Numbered from the stretch's first letter, positions 36,261 through 49,639 are shown. The stretch is 64,000 nt of DNA from Epiperipatus broadwayi (GCA_028023455.1 JAQFVV010012420.1:6901194-6965193), one strand, 5' to 3'. The notes: generated by a model not told the origin, from the letters alone. Program-made: numbers and translations.

Positions 36261-39200
36261 GGAAGAGCTGTACTGAATTTTTTTAATGAACCAATTTTTA
36301 GCCATTTTGAGATTTTTTTCTGTCATTAGGAAAAAAATTCTTCAACTATTCTTTACTAAAAATAAGCAATCCATTTGTGTTTGATTCTTTAATTTTTATT
36401 GACAAATTAATAATGTTAATGTCAATCTTTTTTTATAATTAATGAAAAAAATCTACATAACTCAAAAGAATAAGATCCTGTCATAGCTGCACCAAATTCA
36501 TTGTGTTTATATTTGATTATTAGACTAATAAAAGAACAATTGAATATTTAATTAGCATATATACTTCTTTTACTTAATACACCCAAAAATAACCAAAATT
36601 TTCTAGTAAAATATTGTATATTTGTTTTTAGTTGCTTCTAATTGTATTGCTTTAAAAAGTATAGTTTATTTAATGCAATGCATCAGTCTAAACTTTGTCA
36701 TGTTTTGAATTAATCCAAAAACACTTGCAAAGTGAAGCATTTTAATGCTTCTGTTATTTCCCCCCTCCAGTTCTAAGTCCACAAAATAGAAAAATTGGGA
36801 CATTTTTTAATTTAAGAGATTAAAAAAAATCACACAAAGTAAGATTGAGTGAATATGGCTGATAGATAAGCTGGTTCATGCTGAATTTAATTAAAAAACT
36901 GTTTCACACTCAAAACACTGTTAGATGACATTGTTGGGGTGGAGTTTGCACTCTTTTCTTTGTACAAAATGGGATATTTACATTTTATCACATCACATAA
37001 ATATTTCAGAACTTGCAAATAATATGTCTGATCATGACAAACTAAATCTGAGAGAAAAATGTCATTTGATTAAAAATAATCAACATTAATTCAACGTCAG
37101 TCATTATAAAAAAAATTGACAAATATACAAAATGCACTTTAAAAAAAAAGTGCTATGTAAACCCCAGTTTCACATGGTGATGTCATTTGGAAGAGGTATG
37201 TAACAGCAAAAGTATATATTACAGCAGGCAGAGAATGATTCTCAATATTTTGTGTTCCCTTGTATATACACATGATGTACATTTGCCTGATACAATGGCT
37301 AGGTATCACATTTAGTTGTCATGCAACTATTTAAAGATGTTCAGATGCTCTTCTAGGTTTGCCTAACACTTTCAGACATACTGTGACAACTTGCCTTGTC
37401 TGTAGATATGATGTTATTTTTAATTCTTTTGTGTGAGATTGCTACAAGTTAGATTTAAAATGTAGAAGCTTTCAGTTCAACATAAACTTACCTCACTGCT
37501 TTAATAATATTGTGGGTAACATACATACTATCATTCATTTCTGAAAATTATTTGTTATCTGAGTTTTACTCCAAATGGACTGTCTATTTATAGCCAGATC
37601 CCCTTGCATAATGAGAGCAATTAGATTCACTGATCATCCTAAAATATTTATAAACTCATTGTTTTGTAGTGATGAATGCTCAATTTTATTAAGATGGCAA
37701 ATTCATTAGATGAAGGTTAGTAGAACTATAACAAAAAGATTACTTGAAAAATATAATCACATGAACATTTAATGAATGTTGTAATATAAGAGTATTGAGT
37801 TTGTAAAAAAATGTATTACTGATTTATTTTAGTCTAAACTCTAATTATTGCCTATCAATGGATCAAAGATATAGTCTACAGTCTTATATGAGAGTCAGAA
37901 AAATATCGTAAGAGTCTTAAAGTTCTCTAGATCTAAAAATCATATATAAAAATACTGGTAATGATTGAGGATTTTGTGGGATTTATGGTTGGATAGCTTT
38001 ACCAATAAACTGAAATTTCCTATATATATCAGTACATTGAATATCCAATGAAGACTAATTTTTAATGAGCAACAGAATTCAACCAGGTAAAGCAGAGATA
38101 GAAAATTCTAGATTGTAAATCTTGTAGTACTCTCTGATGTTTCGACCAGAGATTTTCATAAAAATGAAGACAGACCGGTATCAAAATATTTTACCAGACC
38201 ATTTAATTGATGATTTGAGTTTAATGATATTACATAATGATTTTTTTCTTCCACAAGAGAGAGAAAACAAAATGAAATTTTTATTTTATTTTTAAATTCA
38301 AGATCTTATATCCGCATGGAATGAACTTGAACACAGATACTACAAAATCTTTAAATTAGCTAGTTTCCTAATGCATTCTTTTATTATTTTTTTATATTTA
38401 TATATATATGTAAATGCTTATGGTAATACATGTCTTTTTAAAATTAACATTTAATTATTATTAATACATATTTATTTTAGATTGTATTATCTATAATATT
38501 TAACAATATATATATTTCACTTAGTTATCTACACAAATTTTAATATGTGTACAGAATAGTTTTTGTCTACACACATATATTTATTTATACAGTCATATAT
38601 ATATATGTACTTTTTAAAATTAAGTTTGCAGTCCTTTGTGTAGTTTGATTTTAGTAAATAATGCAGTTTTTTTTAATGGGCACTAAAATAAATTTGCCAT
38701 TGGTTAGCTAAATTTCCTTTGTAAAATCTTTTAAATCAATAACGTTTTTTCTTTTGTCAAATATGTTGCATATGACTTCTAATTTTTGAGCATTGCCATT
38801 TTACTGTCATTTTTCTCCTAAAAATCAGTCTTCTGGGTGAAATATAAAAATAATTTCATATACAAGTATTTCCTTTAGTTACTCTTTATATATTTTTTCT
38901 ATAAATGTATACATACATATATATTAATAGAGACATGAACTCGAAATGCTAATATTATTATAATAATTCATAAGTCGGATGTAATAAAATCATTTTTTAA
39001 CAAACTTTCCGATAATAATGCCTCTATTACTAACACAAATATATCAAACATAAAACCGATTATTTTTTGTCTGACTAGCAAATTGGCTTGTAAATTAACC
39101 TTGCTATAAAAGAGAAGGTATTATTTGCATATCTGTTAAAATGATATCATTATTATATTCTGCACTCACTGTTGCATACTTATTACCCATTGTCTATTTT

Positions 39201-39317
39201 TTAGGTAATTAAACTTACCAGAATTTATGTATACATATGATGATTCAATTCCATTAATAATTTTATGTATAACGATAAAATATTGGACATAATAAATATT
39301 TTAACTATACATATATA
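36261..39317. other. AT-rich non-coding DNA
   Basis: No supportable gene or named repeat is seen. Short (TA)n tracts occur at about 38400 and 38595. Confidence 0.5.
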
Positions 39318-39427
39318 CAGAGGCTAAACTGTCCATACAGTAATGCTACTCAGTGCAAGTCAGAATAATCAATGGATTCAAGAAGGTTTGTGCATAAAAT
39401 CCCTATCTCATGTCTCCTCATTCAATA

Positions 39428-39469
39428 TCCCCAGACTAGTATCTAACTTGTTGCTTTCATCAGTGAGGA
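39428..39469 (-). ncRNA. Degenerate hammerhead motif (copy C, minus 1)
   Basis: Stem I UCCUCA/UGGGGA and CUGAUGA are kept, but the GAAA box reads GAUA, so the conserved A14 region is lost. It is predicted inactive. Confidence 0.55.
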
Positions 39470-39734
39470 GCCTTGAATCTGAGAGAACTGCACCTATATC
39501 ATAGGCTCAGTTCAGTATCATACTTTTTGGTGTCTTTGGTTCTTTAATAGCCACATTCATCATAATCATATTGGTCAGGATTGGTATTAAATCACTAAAC
39601 ATCACATGATCACCATTCTTTATGCTTACACAAGCTATTTACACAGAGTTTAAACTTTCCAAATAGTAGCACCATTCAGTGCAAGTCAGAGTAATCAATG
39701 GATGCAAAAATGATTTGTGCATAATATCCCAATA

Positions 39735-39776
39735 TTCCCAGACTAGTTTCTAGCTTGTGATTTTTATCGGTGAGGA
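39735..39776 (-). ncRNA. Degenerate hammerhead motif (copy C, minus 2)
   Basis: GAAAC, UA and GUC remain, but the core reads CCGAUAA, with two catalytic positions changed. It is predicted inactive. Confidence 0.5.
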
Positions 39777-39853
39777 GCCTTGAATCTGAGAGCATTGCAC
39801 CAAGATCTTAGGATCTAATGCAACTCTCCAGTATCCACCTTTTACTCTATTAG

Positions 39854-39889
39854 CTGACGAAAGCCTGAAGCTAGAAATTAGTCTGGAGA
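39854..39889 (+). ncRNA. Hammerhead core without stem I (copy C, plus)
   Basis: The core CUGACGA (39854-39860), stem II AGC CUGAA GCU, GAAAU, UA and GUC are kept, but a deletion upstream removed the 5' strand of stem I. The stem II changes (AGC/GCU against GGC/GCC) keep pairing in both forms. Confidence 0.55.
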
Positions 39890-40050
39890 TATTGGATGAG
39901 TAAACACTAGATAAAGATATTATGCACAAACCTTCTTGCATCCATTAATTATTGAGTGGCACTATTGTGTGAGAAGTTTAGCCTCTGTGTAAACAGCTTG
40001 TGTAAGCATAAAGAATGGTGATCATGTGATGTTTAATGGTTTAAAAACAT

Positions 40051-40545
40051 AAACCACAAAAAAGAGCAATCAGCCCCTGCAGTTGTGTGATCATTTTATA
40101 ACCTAAGAGAAAGAAGGGGGTAGACATTTTATCCTAAAAAAGAGAGATGAAAAGACAATCATTACCCTTACAGTTGCACGATCACTTCTAATTTATAAAA
40201 GAAATTAAACTACAAAGCCCTGTGGCCATTTCTAATTAATAAAATAAGGAGGAGAATCTTAACATCCATACTAATGATGATGATGATGATGATGATATGG
40301 CTAATCTCAGTGGGTTGCAATAAAGTTTACTACAGAGATATGCTTTAAAACAAAAGGGAATTTTAAAACAATGACACATGCATTAAACAATTGTAAATAC
40401 ATGAACTTAACCGATTAGTATTTAATAAGACATTACTTTAACTTTTAATAATTATTTATTCAATGTAATCAATAAAATGTAAATGAGTCAATACTAAAAT
40501 ATTACAATAAATTATTAAAATATGTAAATGTTTATTTATGTTTTG
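40051..40545. other. Unclassified repeat-like DNA with (GAT)n tail
   Basis: Between 40051 and 40260 two similar blocks occur (around CCCCTGCAGTTGTGTGATCA and CCCTTACAGTTGCACGATCA). A (GAT)n run at 40273-40298 follows. The (GAT)n ending is like that of the RTE LINE at 16.28 kb, so a SINE using RTE machinery is possible but not shown. Confidence 0.35.
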
Positions 40546-40547
40546 AC

Positions 40548-40780
40548 TATTCATATATATTGTTTATGATAATTTCTTTCATATAAACTTTAATGCAAAA
40601 ATTTTTTTTAACTAAAACTTCTTTATTTTACTGACAGTTTCAACTGTCCAGCAGTCTTCATCAGAGGTTTCTGAACCTGGACAGTCAAAACTGTCAGTAA
40701 AATAAAGAAGTTTTATTTTTAAAAAATTTTTGCATTAAAGGGTATATGAAAGAAGTTATAAACAATATATATGAATATAT
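40548..40780. repeat. Palindrome with hammerhead-like motif and AATAAA
   Basis: Arms of about 100 bp (40548-40655 and 40676-40780) are inverted copies. Each arm, read outward, contains ACTGTCAGTAAAATAAAG, which includes a poly(A)-signal-like AATAAA. The minus arm also has CTGATGA (40664-40658) and GAAACTGTC (40641-40633), in hammerhead order. The plus arm has lost the CUGAUGA part. Confidence 0.55.
40633..40664 (-). ncRNA. Hammerhead-like motif, incomplete
   Basis: CUGAUGA is followed by a stem II of about 5 bp with one bulge (ACUG CUGGA CAGU), then GAAAC and UGUC. The core is complete, but stem III would have a one-base loop and stem I pairs only two bases. It may be a chance or decayed form. 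Confidence 0.35.
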
Positions 40781-42969
40781 GAAGAAATGCAAAGAAAGTA
40801 AAGGAAAAGAATAAGAATATATACTATGTTTTGACTAGCTGGATATTTAATATGAAAATAAAATATATAGACTCTATGTTATTCAATAAAGTATAATATG
40901 ATCAATAAACTATGAATAATCATGAAATTCAATTTTAATTAATAAAAAAATTATTGATATAAGAAACACAATATATAATAAAATAAATTAATTAATAAAT
41001 GAATAAAATAATCATGATTAGGGTTTTTTGATTTTGAATTAATTATCAATAATATGATTGCATATAGGGTATATATTATTTATATATCTAGAAGTTGTTG
41101 CAAAAATGATACACTAATAAACCAGAAACAAAAAAATATTATATTTGCATAAGCACATAAATAAACACTTAAAATATATTTTTTTTAAAAAAAGTAGTTC
41201 TGTTTAGTTTGTTTCTTGGTTTTTCTTACAATCATAAATGTAAGATTAAAAATTTAAAAACAAAATTATATTATTATCAAGGTATATAAAGTAAGTACAC
41301 ATATATCCTAAGTGTAATACAAAAATACTTATATTTCAAATCTATTGATTTTACAAACAAACCTACTATAAAATTTTAAATAACATTTAAAATTGGTGTT
41401 AAGAAAAATGCTTAATTTAAATTTTGGTTTAAAATAATCTAAATTTTCTTTTTGGTTAGTTTTAATTTCATGTAGTATAGACAAACACATATATTCTACA
41501 GTAAATAAATATATAGTGAAAATATATGATTGGTTAACCTTTCCAAGTATTGTCAAATATTCCTTAACTAAAACTCCAATTAAAAAAGCATATTTATTAA
41601 TATATACCAACAAAACAATATTTGCAAAAACACTATAAAATTAAATTTCATAAGTCCTGAGATTGTTCAAAACTGAATTTTTATTCACTTGAATAAAGTA
41701 TCCATTTTAAATAAAATATGTTGTAGTAAAATATTGGGACATTGATATTTCCTTTTTTTATATGAATAACAAACAGCACAATTTAATCCTTTGGTATTCT
41801 ATAGCATTGCAAATTTAATCGATAACAAATTCCATGTTGTATCATTTATTTATTTTGTTATCAGTATACATTGTAGGACCAAGAGTATAGCCTGTGGCAT
41901 TAGAAATGTGCTGTACATTGAAATTATATTTTTAAGATATTACTAAATATTTCAAAAGACAGAAGTCTTTTGGAGCAAAGTTTTCTTTCTTTGCTTAACT
42001 GTTCATTTTTATAGTAAAATTCAACTAATAATATTATATATAATGCATTGACTTGCATATTTAAAGACAATTTAAAAGAAAGTCTCAGTCTAAAATCAGG
42101 GGTTTTATATATCTTTTTTCCAATGGTGATACATTTAAACCATTATTTTAGATATTGTTCCTATGATTTCACTTAAATATAGCCCATTGCTATTGTCTCT
42201 GTCATAAATTGTTCATATGGTTTTACTCAAATATAGCAAATCGCTATTATTTCTGCTATTGTTTCTATTATAAAAAATGAAATTGTGCTCAATAAAATGC
42301 GCTTGAAATGCAAAAGCACTTGTGAAATAAAAATGCTACCTAACATTGTAATAAATAATCAGTTTTTAAGATAATAAAAAGTAATACTAAAATAAACCTG
42401 CAAATTAAACATCTTTACAATAATAATTTAAATAAAATATAAATATAACTTTTATTCTTATTTATTTCATATATTATATCCTATACATTTTTTTAAATAC
42501 CTATTAAAATAATTATACAAAAAATAATATTTTAAGATATGTATGATTTCATATTATTTTAACTACATAAACACAATGCACTCACACATGCATTCTAAAT
42601 AATAATTGACTATTATGTTTATTTAGGTTCATGTATTATTTGTTAAATGTATGTAGTAAAATAAAAAATATCAATAAATGAGCCTATTGATCTGTATTTT
42701 AATCTATTAAATCTTTCTAAAAATAATAAAATATTAATTTTATTATGATATACAATTTATATATTATTTGTTAAGAAAAATTAAAATTAAAAATTCATGA
42801 ATATTATCTTATATTACAATCCACTACTAATGACTATTTATTAATAGTGGAAAATATTGATCATTTTAAAACAATTGAAAAATAAAATAAGCCATCATTG
42901 GAGGGGGGGATAAAATGCTTCTGGATTTAAATCTAGATCAAGATGTACACTATATATATATATATGTAT
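40781..42969. other. AT-rich non-coding DNA
   Basis: No gene or named repeat is seen. A (TA)n lies at about 42950. Confidence 0.5.
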
Positions 42970-43730
42970 GTCAATAATACTAGCTGATTTATTTATGGAA
43001 TATGTAAAAATTCATGCTTTAGAGTCAGCACTTTGAAAATCTCTTGTTTGTCTCAGATATATAGATGATACTTTAATTATCTGGCAATATGGTAAAGATA
43101 AATTATATGACTTCTTCACACCTATAAACAATATACATTCTAATATTAAATTTACAATGAAAACAGAGGCTGATGGGAAAATTCCTTTTCTTGATGTACG
43201 TGTCACCAAGAAGCAGAATAATCTTTTAACTTTTTTGGTTTTCAGAAAATCTACAACAAAGATGGATATCTACAATTTTCATCACATCATCATCAGTTCA
43301 AATCTATAGCAAAAACTCTTCACTATCATGGAATTAATGTTTTATTCACTGATGGCTATAATAATAAAACAATACACTGGGCCTTAATTCAAGCTCTAAA
43401 TAATAAAATAAGAAGTAAAAAAATAAATAATAATTATTAGAATTTGTATTTCTTGTGTAAAAGGAACTACAGACAATATTTGACAATATAAAGACAGCAT
43501 ATAATACTTATCAAAAATTATTAACATTCTATCCAAGTTTAAAGCTCAATCCCTCTTAAAGTTCATGGAGTTTATGAAATTTCATATGGCATTTGTAAAT
43601 CTTCTTATGTAAATATGAGCAATTATCACAAACAATGCTAGAAGAGATGAACATGTTAATGCTATTAAATTGTGCTCATCATCACCAGCACATCTCTTCA
43701 TGCTATCAATACAGATTATAATAATGCTTT
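42970..43730 (+). pseudogene. Penelope-like element, RT thumb and GIY-YIG remnant
   Basis: The catalytic box RYIDDTLIIW (YIDD at 43058-43069) is followed by YDFFTPINNIHSNIKFTMKT, then GKIPFLDVRV. These are the palm and thumb boxes of Penelope-like reverse transcriptase. Further on come KTLHYHGINVLFTDGYN and, at about 43565-43640, HGVYEISYGICKSSYVNMSN. The latter is a decayed GIY-YIG endonuclease with GIY read as GVY and YIG as YVN. A stop lies before the YIDD box and several frameshifts follow. The 5' part of the RT is missing. It is dead. Confidence 0.8.
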
Positions 43731-44116
43731 TTCTAACATCAGAATACAATCCTGATACAGCACACTCCAATAATGTCAAATCAAAGAAACCATTAAAATC
43801 CTTAAAGCCAGATTATATAAAAAATATGATGAGTCATGCATGCAAATTACTATTAGTAAGAATTTTTTATTTTTGATATTATTTCTCTTTTTCATTAGTA
43901 GAATATTCATTGTTATTATACATGTAAGTTAGCAGTACTTCAATTTTTTTTTATAATATTTATCCTGTTAATGGCTATTATGACCTGGCCAAAGCATTGA
44001 TATATATTTCTATTATTCAGATAATACTTAATTTATATATATATATAGACTATGAAAATCTTCATTTTATTATATATGTATTATATAATGAGTACACAAG
44101 TTTTTCTGAATATCCC

Positions 44117-44157
44117 TCTACTCAGATGAGTTTCTAATTCTGGCTGTCATCAGCAAG
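44117..44157 (-). ncRNA. Hammerhead motif (copy D, minus arm)
   Basis: CUGAUGA (44153-44147), stem II with AGCC..., GAAAC, then AUC. The base before the UC of the cleavage site is A instead of G, so stem III loses its C-G pair. It is probably weak or inactive. Confidence 0.5.
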
Positions 44158-44395
44158 GTGCTAGAACATTCAAATATTAGATTTAAAACACCAAGTAAAG
44201 CCCCCAGCATTTATTTAATAGTTACCTATTAAGTAGAAAAACTGTAATTTTTATACATCTATATGTCTTCAAATCCAGCTATCTAACTTAAATAGCCATA
44301 TGGGACTGAACTAAGTTCAAATACAACATATATTAATAACTTTAGCAATATAAAATTGATAAAGCCTCAATAGCAAAACAATAATTGCAAGGAAA

Positions 44396-44430
44396 TCACT
44401 GATGACGGCCAGAGCTAGAAACCAGTCTGA
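44396..44430 (+). ncRNA. Hammerhead ribozyme motif (copy D, plus arm)
   Basis: CUGAUGA (44399-44405), stem II GGC CAGA GCU, GAAAC (44418-44422), loop CA, GUC (44425-44427), then UGA. Stem I pairs only 3 bp next to the core (UCA/UGA). The core is intact, with a different stem III loop (CA) from the main family (UA). Confidence 0.6.
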
Positions 44431-44539
44431 GGATGGGGATATTCAGAAAAACTTGTTAAGAGCTATTTGCACATTCATTATATAATGTTTGTAGTACAAG
44501 CTTATTAAATTGTTGTATGATATACGACTTCATTTCCTT

Positions 44540-44558
44540 GCAATATATATATATATAA

Positions 44559-44591
<33 letters not shown>

Positions 44592-44632
44592 ATATACATA
44601 TATATATATATAGAGAGAGAGAATGAGAGAAA
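44540..44632. repeat. Compound (TA)n/(GA)n microsatellite
   Basis: TA runs alternate with GA runs (AGAGAGAGAG types). Any open frame across it is an artefact. Confidence 0.9.
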
Positions 44633-47600
44633 TTGCCTAGCATGGGTGTATCTATAAATGCTTGCAATTAGAGATGAACTTAGGATAAGTGAAAAAATAT
44701 AAATTTTGAAATTAAAAAAACAGGCCACTATATTGTTTTTACATTTCATCCTTAGCCAATTCAGCTAACTTAGTAATTGGTTTGTTAAAATCTTTACCAT
44801 TAGCTGTTGGAAAATCCAATGATTAATGTTTTTTTTTTTTTCATTATTTTAATTTGCATGAGCTATTAGAAAAGTATTTGCATAGCAGTCATTTTTTTAA
44901 AACCATTTTAACTCTTAGAAATATATTTAAATATGTTGTAAAAATAAATTAAAAATTCAGAAAAGTTTTTCTGAGTTAGACATTCATCCATAAAATTTAT
45001 CTCACCAGAAATAATTTTAGTTTTAATATATACTTTCACTAATAAAGCAAATTAATGATTTCAGATTCAGCACGAAAAGAAAACAAATTATTTTTTAAAC
45101 TTACATTTAATATAATTTGATTGGGAAGTGAGCTTATGTTTGAAATCTGAATTGTTCGATAATTTAAAATATTGATTTGAAAAATACAACAAGAGTAATA
45201 TATGATTGATGAAATACTGTAATTTAGATAATCAAAAAACAATTTGAAATTTGTTTTGCATTACCATTACCCATGTTTTATGCTACATGGTATGAACTGC
45301 ATTCTATCTCTGTTACTTCCTGCATGAAGTGCTTATATAATCACGAGCAGTAAAGCATTCAATTATTTATTTTAGTTATGCTTTTATATACGATTCGTTA
45401 GTGAACAATTTTTCTTTTAAAAATATATATATATTATTTTTTTATATATTATACTTTTTATTTTTTGTTTTTAATTTCTTTATACTCTTCTAATGAATCT
45501 TATACTTAGTGTAAATGAAATGCAAAGTAAAAAATAAATATCAATAATTTTAATAGTACTTTGTTTAAAATGAATGTAATTGCATAAAAGAAAAAGCGGA
45601 GGCGGGATTGTACACTATTATTATTTTTTTTTTTTGTAACTTTGTTTTCTGCTTCAAACTATAGTCTCCTTAAGATCTGTATGTGGAGATCACAAATGAC
45701 AGTATTATCAAAACTTTAGCATTAACATATATGCAAATCTTTTATAAAATATTGCTAAAATTACAGTCCTAAATTCCTATTGTAGTGTTGCTTCAATATT
45801 TTAACAGTTTGTTTCCTTAAATATTATAAGAGCTATTATTACTTAAATATATATTTTGTGGATATTCAAAATCATTATATGTTTTTGGAACACCCAATTA
45901 TATCAACATTTTATATTTAAAATATCTATTTGCATATACAAATTCAAGCAATTGCTTATACCTTACTAAGTAAAAAAAAAATGTATATATATATGTTAAG
46001 TTTTTTATTATTATTTAAAGGGAGAATGATATAATTATGCAACGGATTTCTTCTGCTAAGTGGTAATGCTTGATCATCATTCCTGGAAGTTAGCCTTACA
46101 TGCAACCTTTAAACTCAACTTATTTCATCATCTTAATTTTAAAACTGCATACTATTGTTAAAATGTTAAAACGACTTGTGACTAAGACTGCCCTAGTTTA
46201 TATACATTTTAGAGGAAAAAAATCCTAGCAAATATTATCTTTACTAATGTAAAGTATAAATATTAACAGTTGTTTGCATTTTCAAATTTTTAAATATGAC
46301 TCAGATTGTCATAATTTCTTTGAAAAAACAATTAAATATTAATTAACTTCAAACGCTTCATCATTTTTTATGACTTTAAGCAAAAAATTAAATTTAAATA
46401 TGTTCACGTTTTCCGCAACTTAATTTTTTTAAGTATTTCTATTGGTGCAAACAATTTCTTAATAAATGAAAATCAATGAAAGTAATGAGATTTATCGTCA
46501 AACTAAATTTATTGTTAAAAATTAAGTTCTAAAATCAATATTTTGATTTCAGTAGAGTAATTTATAAATTAGTTTTGGAATTAATAAAAAATAATATAAA
46601 ATATTAATTGAAAATTTCAAAAATAAAACGGATTTAAACATTTTCAGAAGTAAGCAATAAACATTTTATCTATGTAAATAATAATAATAAATCAAATGGT
46701 CAATTGCTTCATTAATTAAACTGCGATTTGCTTTCTATCTCAGAATTGATTCAGAAATATTTAGCTTTTGTGTCCACCATTTTCATGATTAAGCTAATAA
46801 AATTTAGATATATGTAAATAATTAGATTTATTTATGTACTTGTGTGATAGACTATGTGGTATAATGTTTAACATGCACCACCATACCTATATTTTTATGC
46901 TAAAATCTAATCAGAATAAAACTTTGAATTAGTTTCAAATTTTAAAAAGGAGGCATAAAGTTTTTTGTTTTGTAGATGGCACATACCTAATATATAATCA
47001 TGCAAATTAATCTATGAATAAATATCTAGATATAACTTAAATAGAAACAAATCAAGATTAGAACATGTATAGTATTCATGATAAAGAAATTGGGAAATCA
47101 ATCTGCAGTGTAATATTTACCTCACAATTTTACATTGTTTGTTTATATACATGTAGAATTCATAATTTTTCATTGATTTTTAATTTGTTAAAGAATGAAA
47201 ATTAAGAAATTATATCCATGTAAACAGAGATAACTTTATATTTTAATGTTGCCATGAAGCTATCAATTACTACTAATTGACAATTCTTCTGTGACTAAGC
47301 AAGTGTTCTACATTAACCTATAATACCCCCTTGGTTCAGATTTATTGAAATAAAAAGGGATCTTTTTTACTCCCAAGAGCAAGTTCTTCTAAGGCAAAAA
47401 CTTATTTTTATAGGTGTGATAATGCAGAAGAATAGCATCTTCCTTGACCTCCTGCAAATAAATAAATAAATAAAAACTAAGACTCTTTTTAATATTTTAA
47501 TAATGTTATAGAAATAACATAAAAATATATCCAATATTTTAATAACATTATCAGACTTCAAGATTAATTTTCACATGACTGATTTATTTAGTAAATGATA

Positions 47601-48526
47601 TACTCTCAAGCCAAATCACAAAACCATATTTTTTTATTTTGTAAATAAATAAAAAAGTATCTTATGCTTTGGCTTGAGAGTATTTCATTTGCTTAAAAAC
47701 TAGCTGCATGAGAAATAATCTCAAAGTGTTATATGTTTTCCTGAAGGTTTGCGATGAAGATATTTTATTTGTACTTATCTTGAATTAGTTACATCATCTG
47801 ACATTAAATATTGAATGTCTTTAAATTTTTTTTGAAAATTACATTCAGATGTTAGTAATAGCACACAGATTAGTATATAACTCAACATTTTGAATGGTAT
47901 AGTATATAACAAATTCCAAGTGATATTGCTCTCATCTAGGTATTGGTAGCCTGATCAATATCAATACTAATATGAGAATTAAACCTGAATGCTTAGATTA
48001 TTGAATATATATTGTAACAGATTGAGTGAGTTTAGTCATAGGTATATATATAATACTAAATACATATAACAGACCAGATCACACATTGATGCACATTTGT
48101 AGTAGATTGCAATGGGTTGCTATAATCAAAAGCAAAGAGTGACAGAAAATCAGAAGTTATTTATAATTGAATACTAATACAATGTGATATAAAATCTGAT
48201 GATAACCATCATCAAGCAAATGCCTATGGGGATGCAAATGTGTAGATGAACAGAGAAATCATATTTCAAGTTTTATCTGCCTTCATTATTGTACTTATTC
48301 CAGTCTATTAAAAATGGTGACCCAGCTATAGAAATAATGGTAATTAAGTTCTTATGATTGGTATTATAAAATATCTGCACAACATGAGAAATAAGATTCT
48401 GAATATGCTATTTAAGAGTAAATAAAAATGAAATCTTTATTTAACAATGAAGTTTATGAGAATGATTTATAATTATTTGATTGATAATGACTGATGGTCA
48501 CTAAAATAGCTATGATTAATATACAG
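44633..48526. other. AT-rich non-coding DNA with one small palindrome
   Basis: No gene is seen. A 23-bp inverted repeat with one mismatch, containing ACTCTCAAGCCAAA, lies at 47593-47615 and 47668-47690. It looks like a short MITE. Confidence 0.5.
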
Positions 48527-48829
48527 TGAGCTACTATTTTTTGCCAATTCATAGATATACACATATGTTTTTATTTTATAAAAATTGAGTATCTGTTATA
48601 TTAGTTTAAAATAAAAAAAATTGAAATATTATTTTTAAGAGTGCTTTTTATTTATCTTGAAAAAAATCAGTATTCCTTCAGTTTAATTATTTATACTTAT
48701 AATATGTTTTAAACATATATAGGTGAAGTTAATAAAATTTTTACAAAGAACAATGTTTAGCTTAGAACTTTTGGAGTATATGTACTCCATATTCATAGCC
48801 TTTATTATGTGTTAAGCATAATGAATGCA

Positions 48830-49397
48830 AATATATGCAAATCATTATTCTGTCCATTTTTTCAATATTGTAAAGCAGGCATGCCCTTTGACTGATTGCG
48901 TTGGATCATTCACAATGAAATACGCTTTTCTTTTTCTTTTGGTGTCATTTCTTTCTCTGAAAACAATTTCAGCACTAGAAGATTCAAATTTATGATTAAT
49001 TGTTTTTTGGTGTTCAGCAAATATTGAATTGTCTTCATTTTTGTTTAAGACTATCGTGCATATGTAAGTTTTGTGCTACTCTGTTGTTTACTGTGGCCAG
49101 AGTTTCACCATAATATATTGCCTTACAGCCAGTTTGTGGACAGGTAATTGTATATACAACTTGGGGGGCTTGGTCTGAATTTATTTTATTCTTTGTGTTG
49201 TTGATAATTCTATTTATGTTTGGTAGAGTTCCAAAATCTATTTTAAATCCATTAGGTAAGTTTTTGACTAAATGTGTGGCCACTTTGGGAATATAAGGTA
49301 AACTTAAATGCAATTTGTCTTCATTGGTATGCTCCTGGGTTAACTTTTTATAGAAAAGCTCAAGCCTATTGGCTATAGCTGTGTAGTTGTATTCCAC
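48830..49397 (-). pseudogene. GIY-YIG endonuclease domain of the Penelope-like element
   Basis: A 120-residue frame (49397-49035) carries LPYIPKVATHLVKNLPNG, then VYTITCPQTGCKAIYYGET, the GIY-YIG core (VYT...YYG), then NNRVAQ. After a break at 49035 the next frame continues with HQKTINHKFESSSAEIV and RKRKAYFIVND, which is the rest of the domain. In the family it nicks the target DNA. It is broken by one stop and frameshift. Confidence 0.8.
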
Positions 49398-49639
49398 TTT
49401 TATTAAGCCTCTAATATAACAAGTGATGTTTTTTTTTTATCAGCCTTGAACTTACATAAGTAATGATTTCTAAATAAGAAAGCTGAAAGTTCTGCCAGTT
49501 TGTGAGACTTAGGTGATTTTGAATGTGGGGGTGTGTAACCCCTTATTTGCAATGGTTTAATTATCACACTGTAATTAAGGCTTGTTATTTTACATCTAGA
49601 TATTTCAACTCATGCTGTTCATTTTTCCATGTGTAGTTT

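Larger units (their letters stand above)
39318..40050. mobile_element. Decayed hammerhead foldback element, copy C
   Basis: Two minus-strand partial units (about 39318-39510 and about 39510-39850) are followed by one plus-strand partial unit (about 39850-40045). Family blocks are clear: CACATGATCACCATTCTTTA, ATCAATGGAT, GAGGAGCCTTG and GTGATCATGTGATG. The spacing between the two minus hammerheads is 307 bp rather than 453, because the section before the CTGAACT palindrome is largely deleted. It has the same minus, minus, plus order as copy B, but with many more substitutions. Confidence 0.75.
44091..44476. mobile_element. Diverged hammerhead foldback element, copy D
   Basis: A 386-bp insert is flanked by the 11-bp direct repeat ATTATATAATG (44080-44090 and 44477-44487). 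The arms are inverted around CAAGTTTTTCTGAATATCCC, and each has a hammerhead core. The middle shares CCATATGG.ACTGAACTAAG with the unit at 29.6 kb in reverse orientation. So it is a cousin of copies A-C and E rather than an unrelated repeat. Confidence 0.75.
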
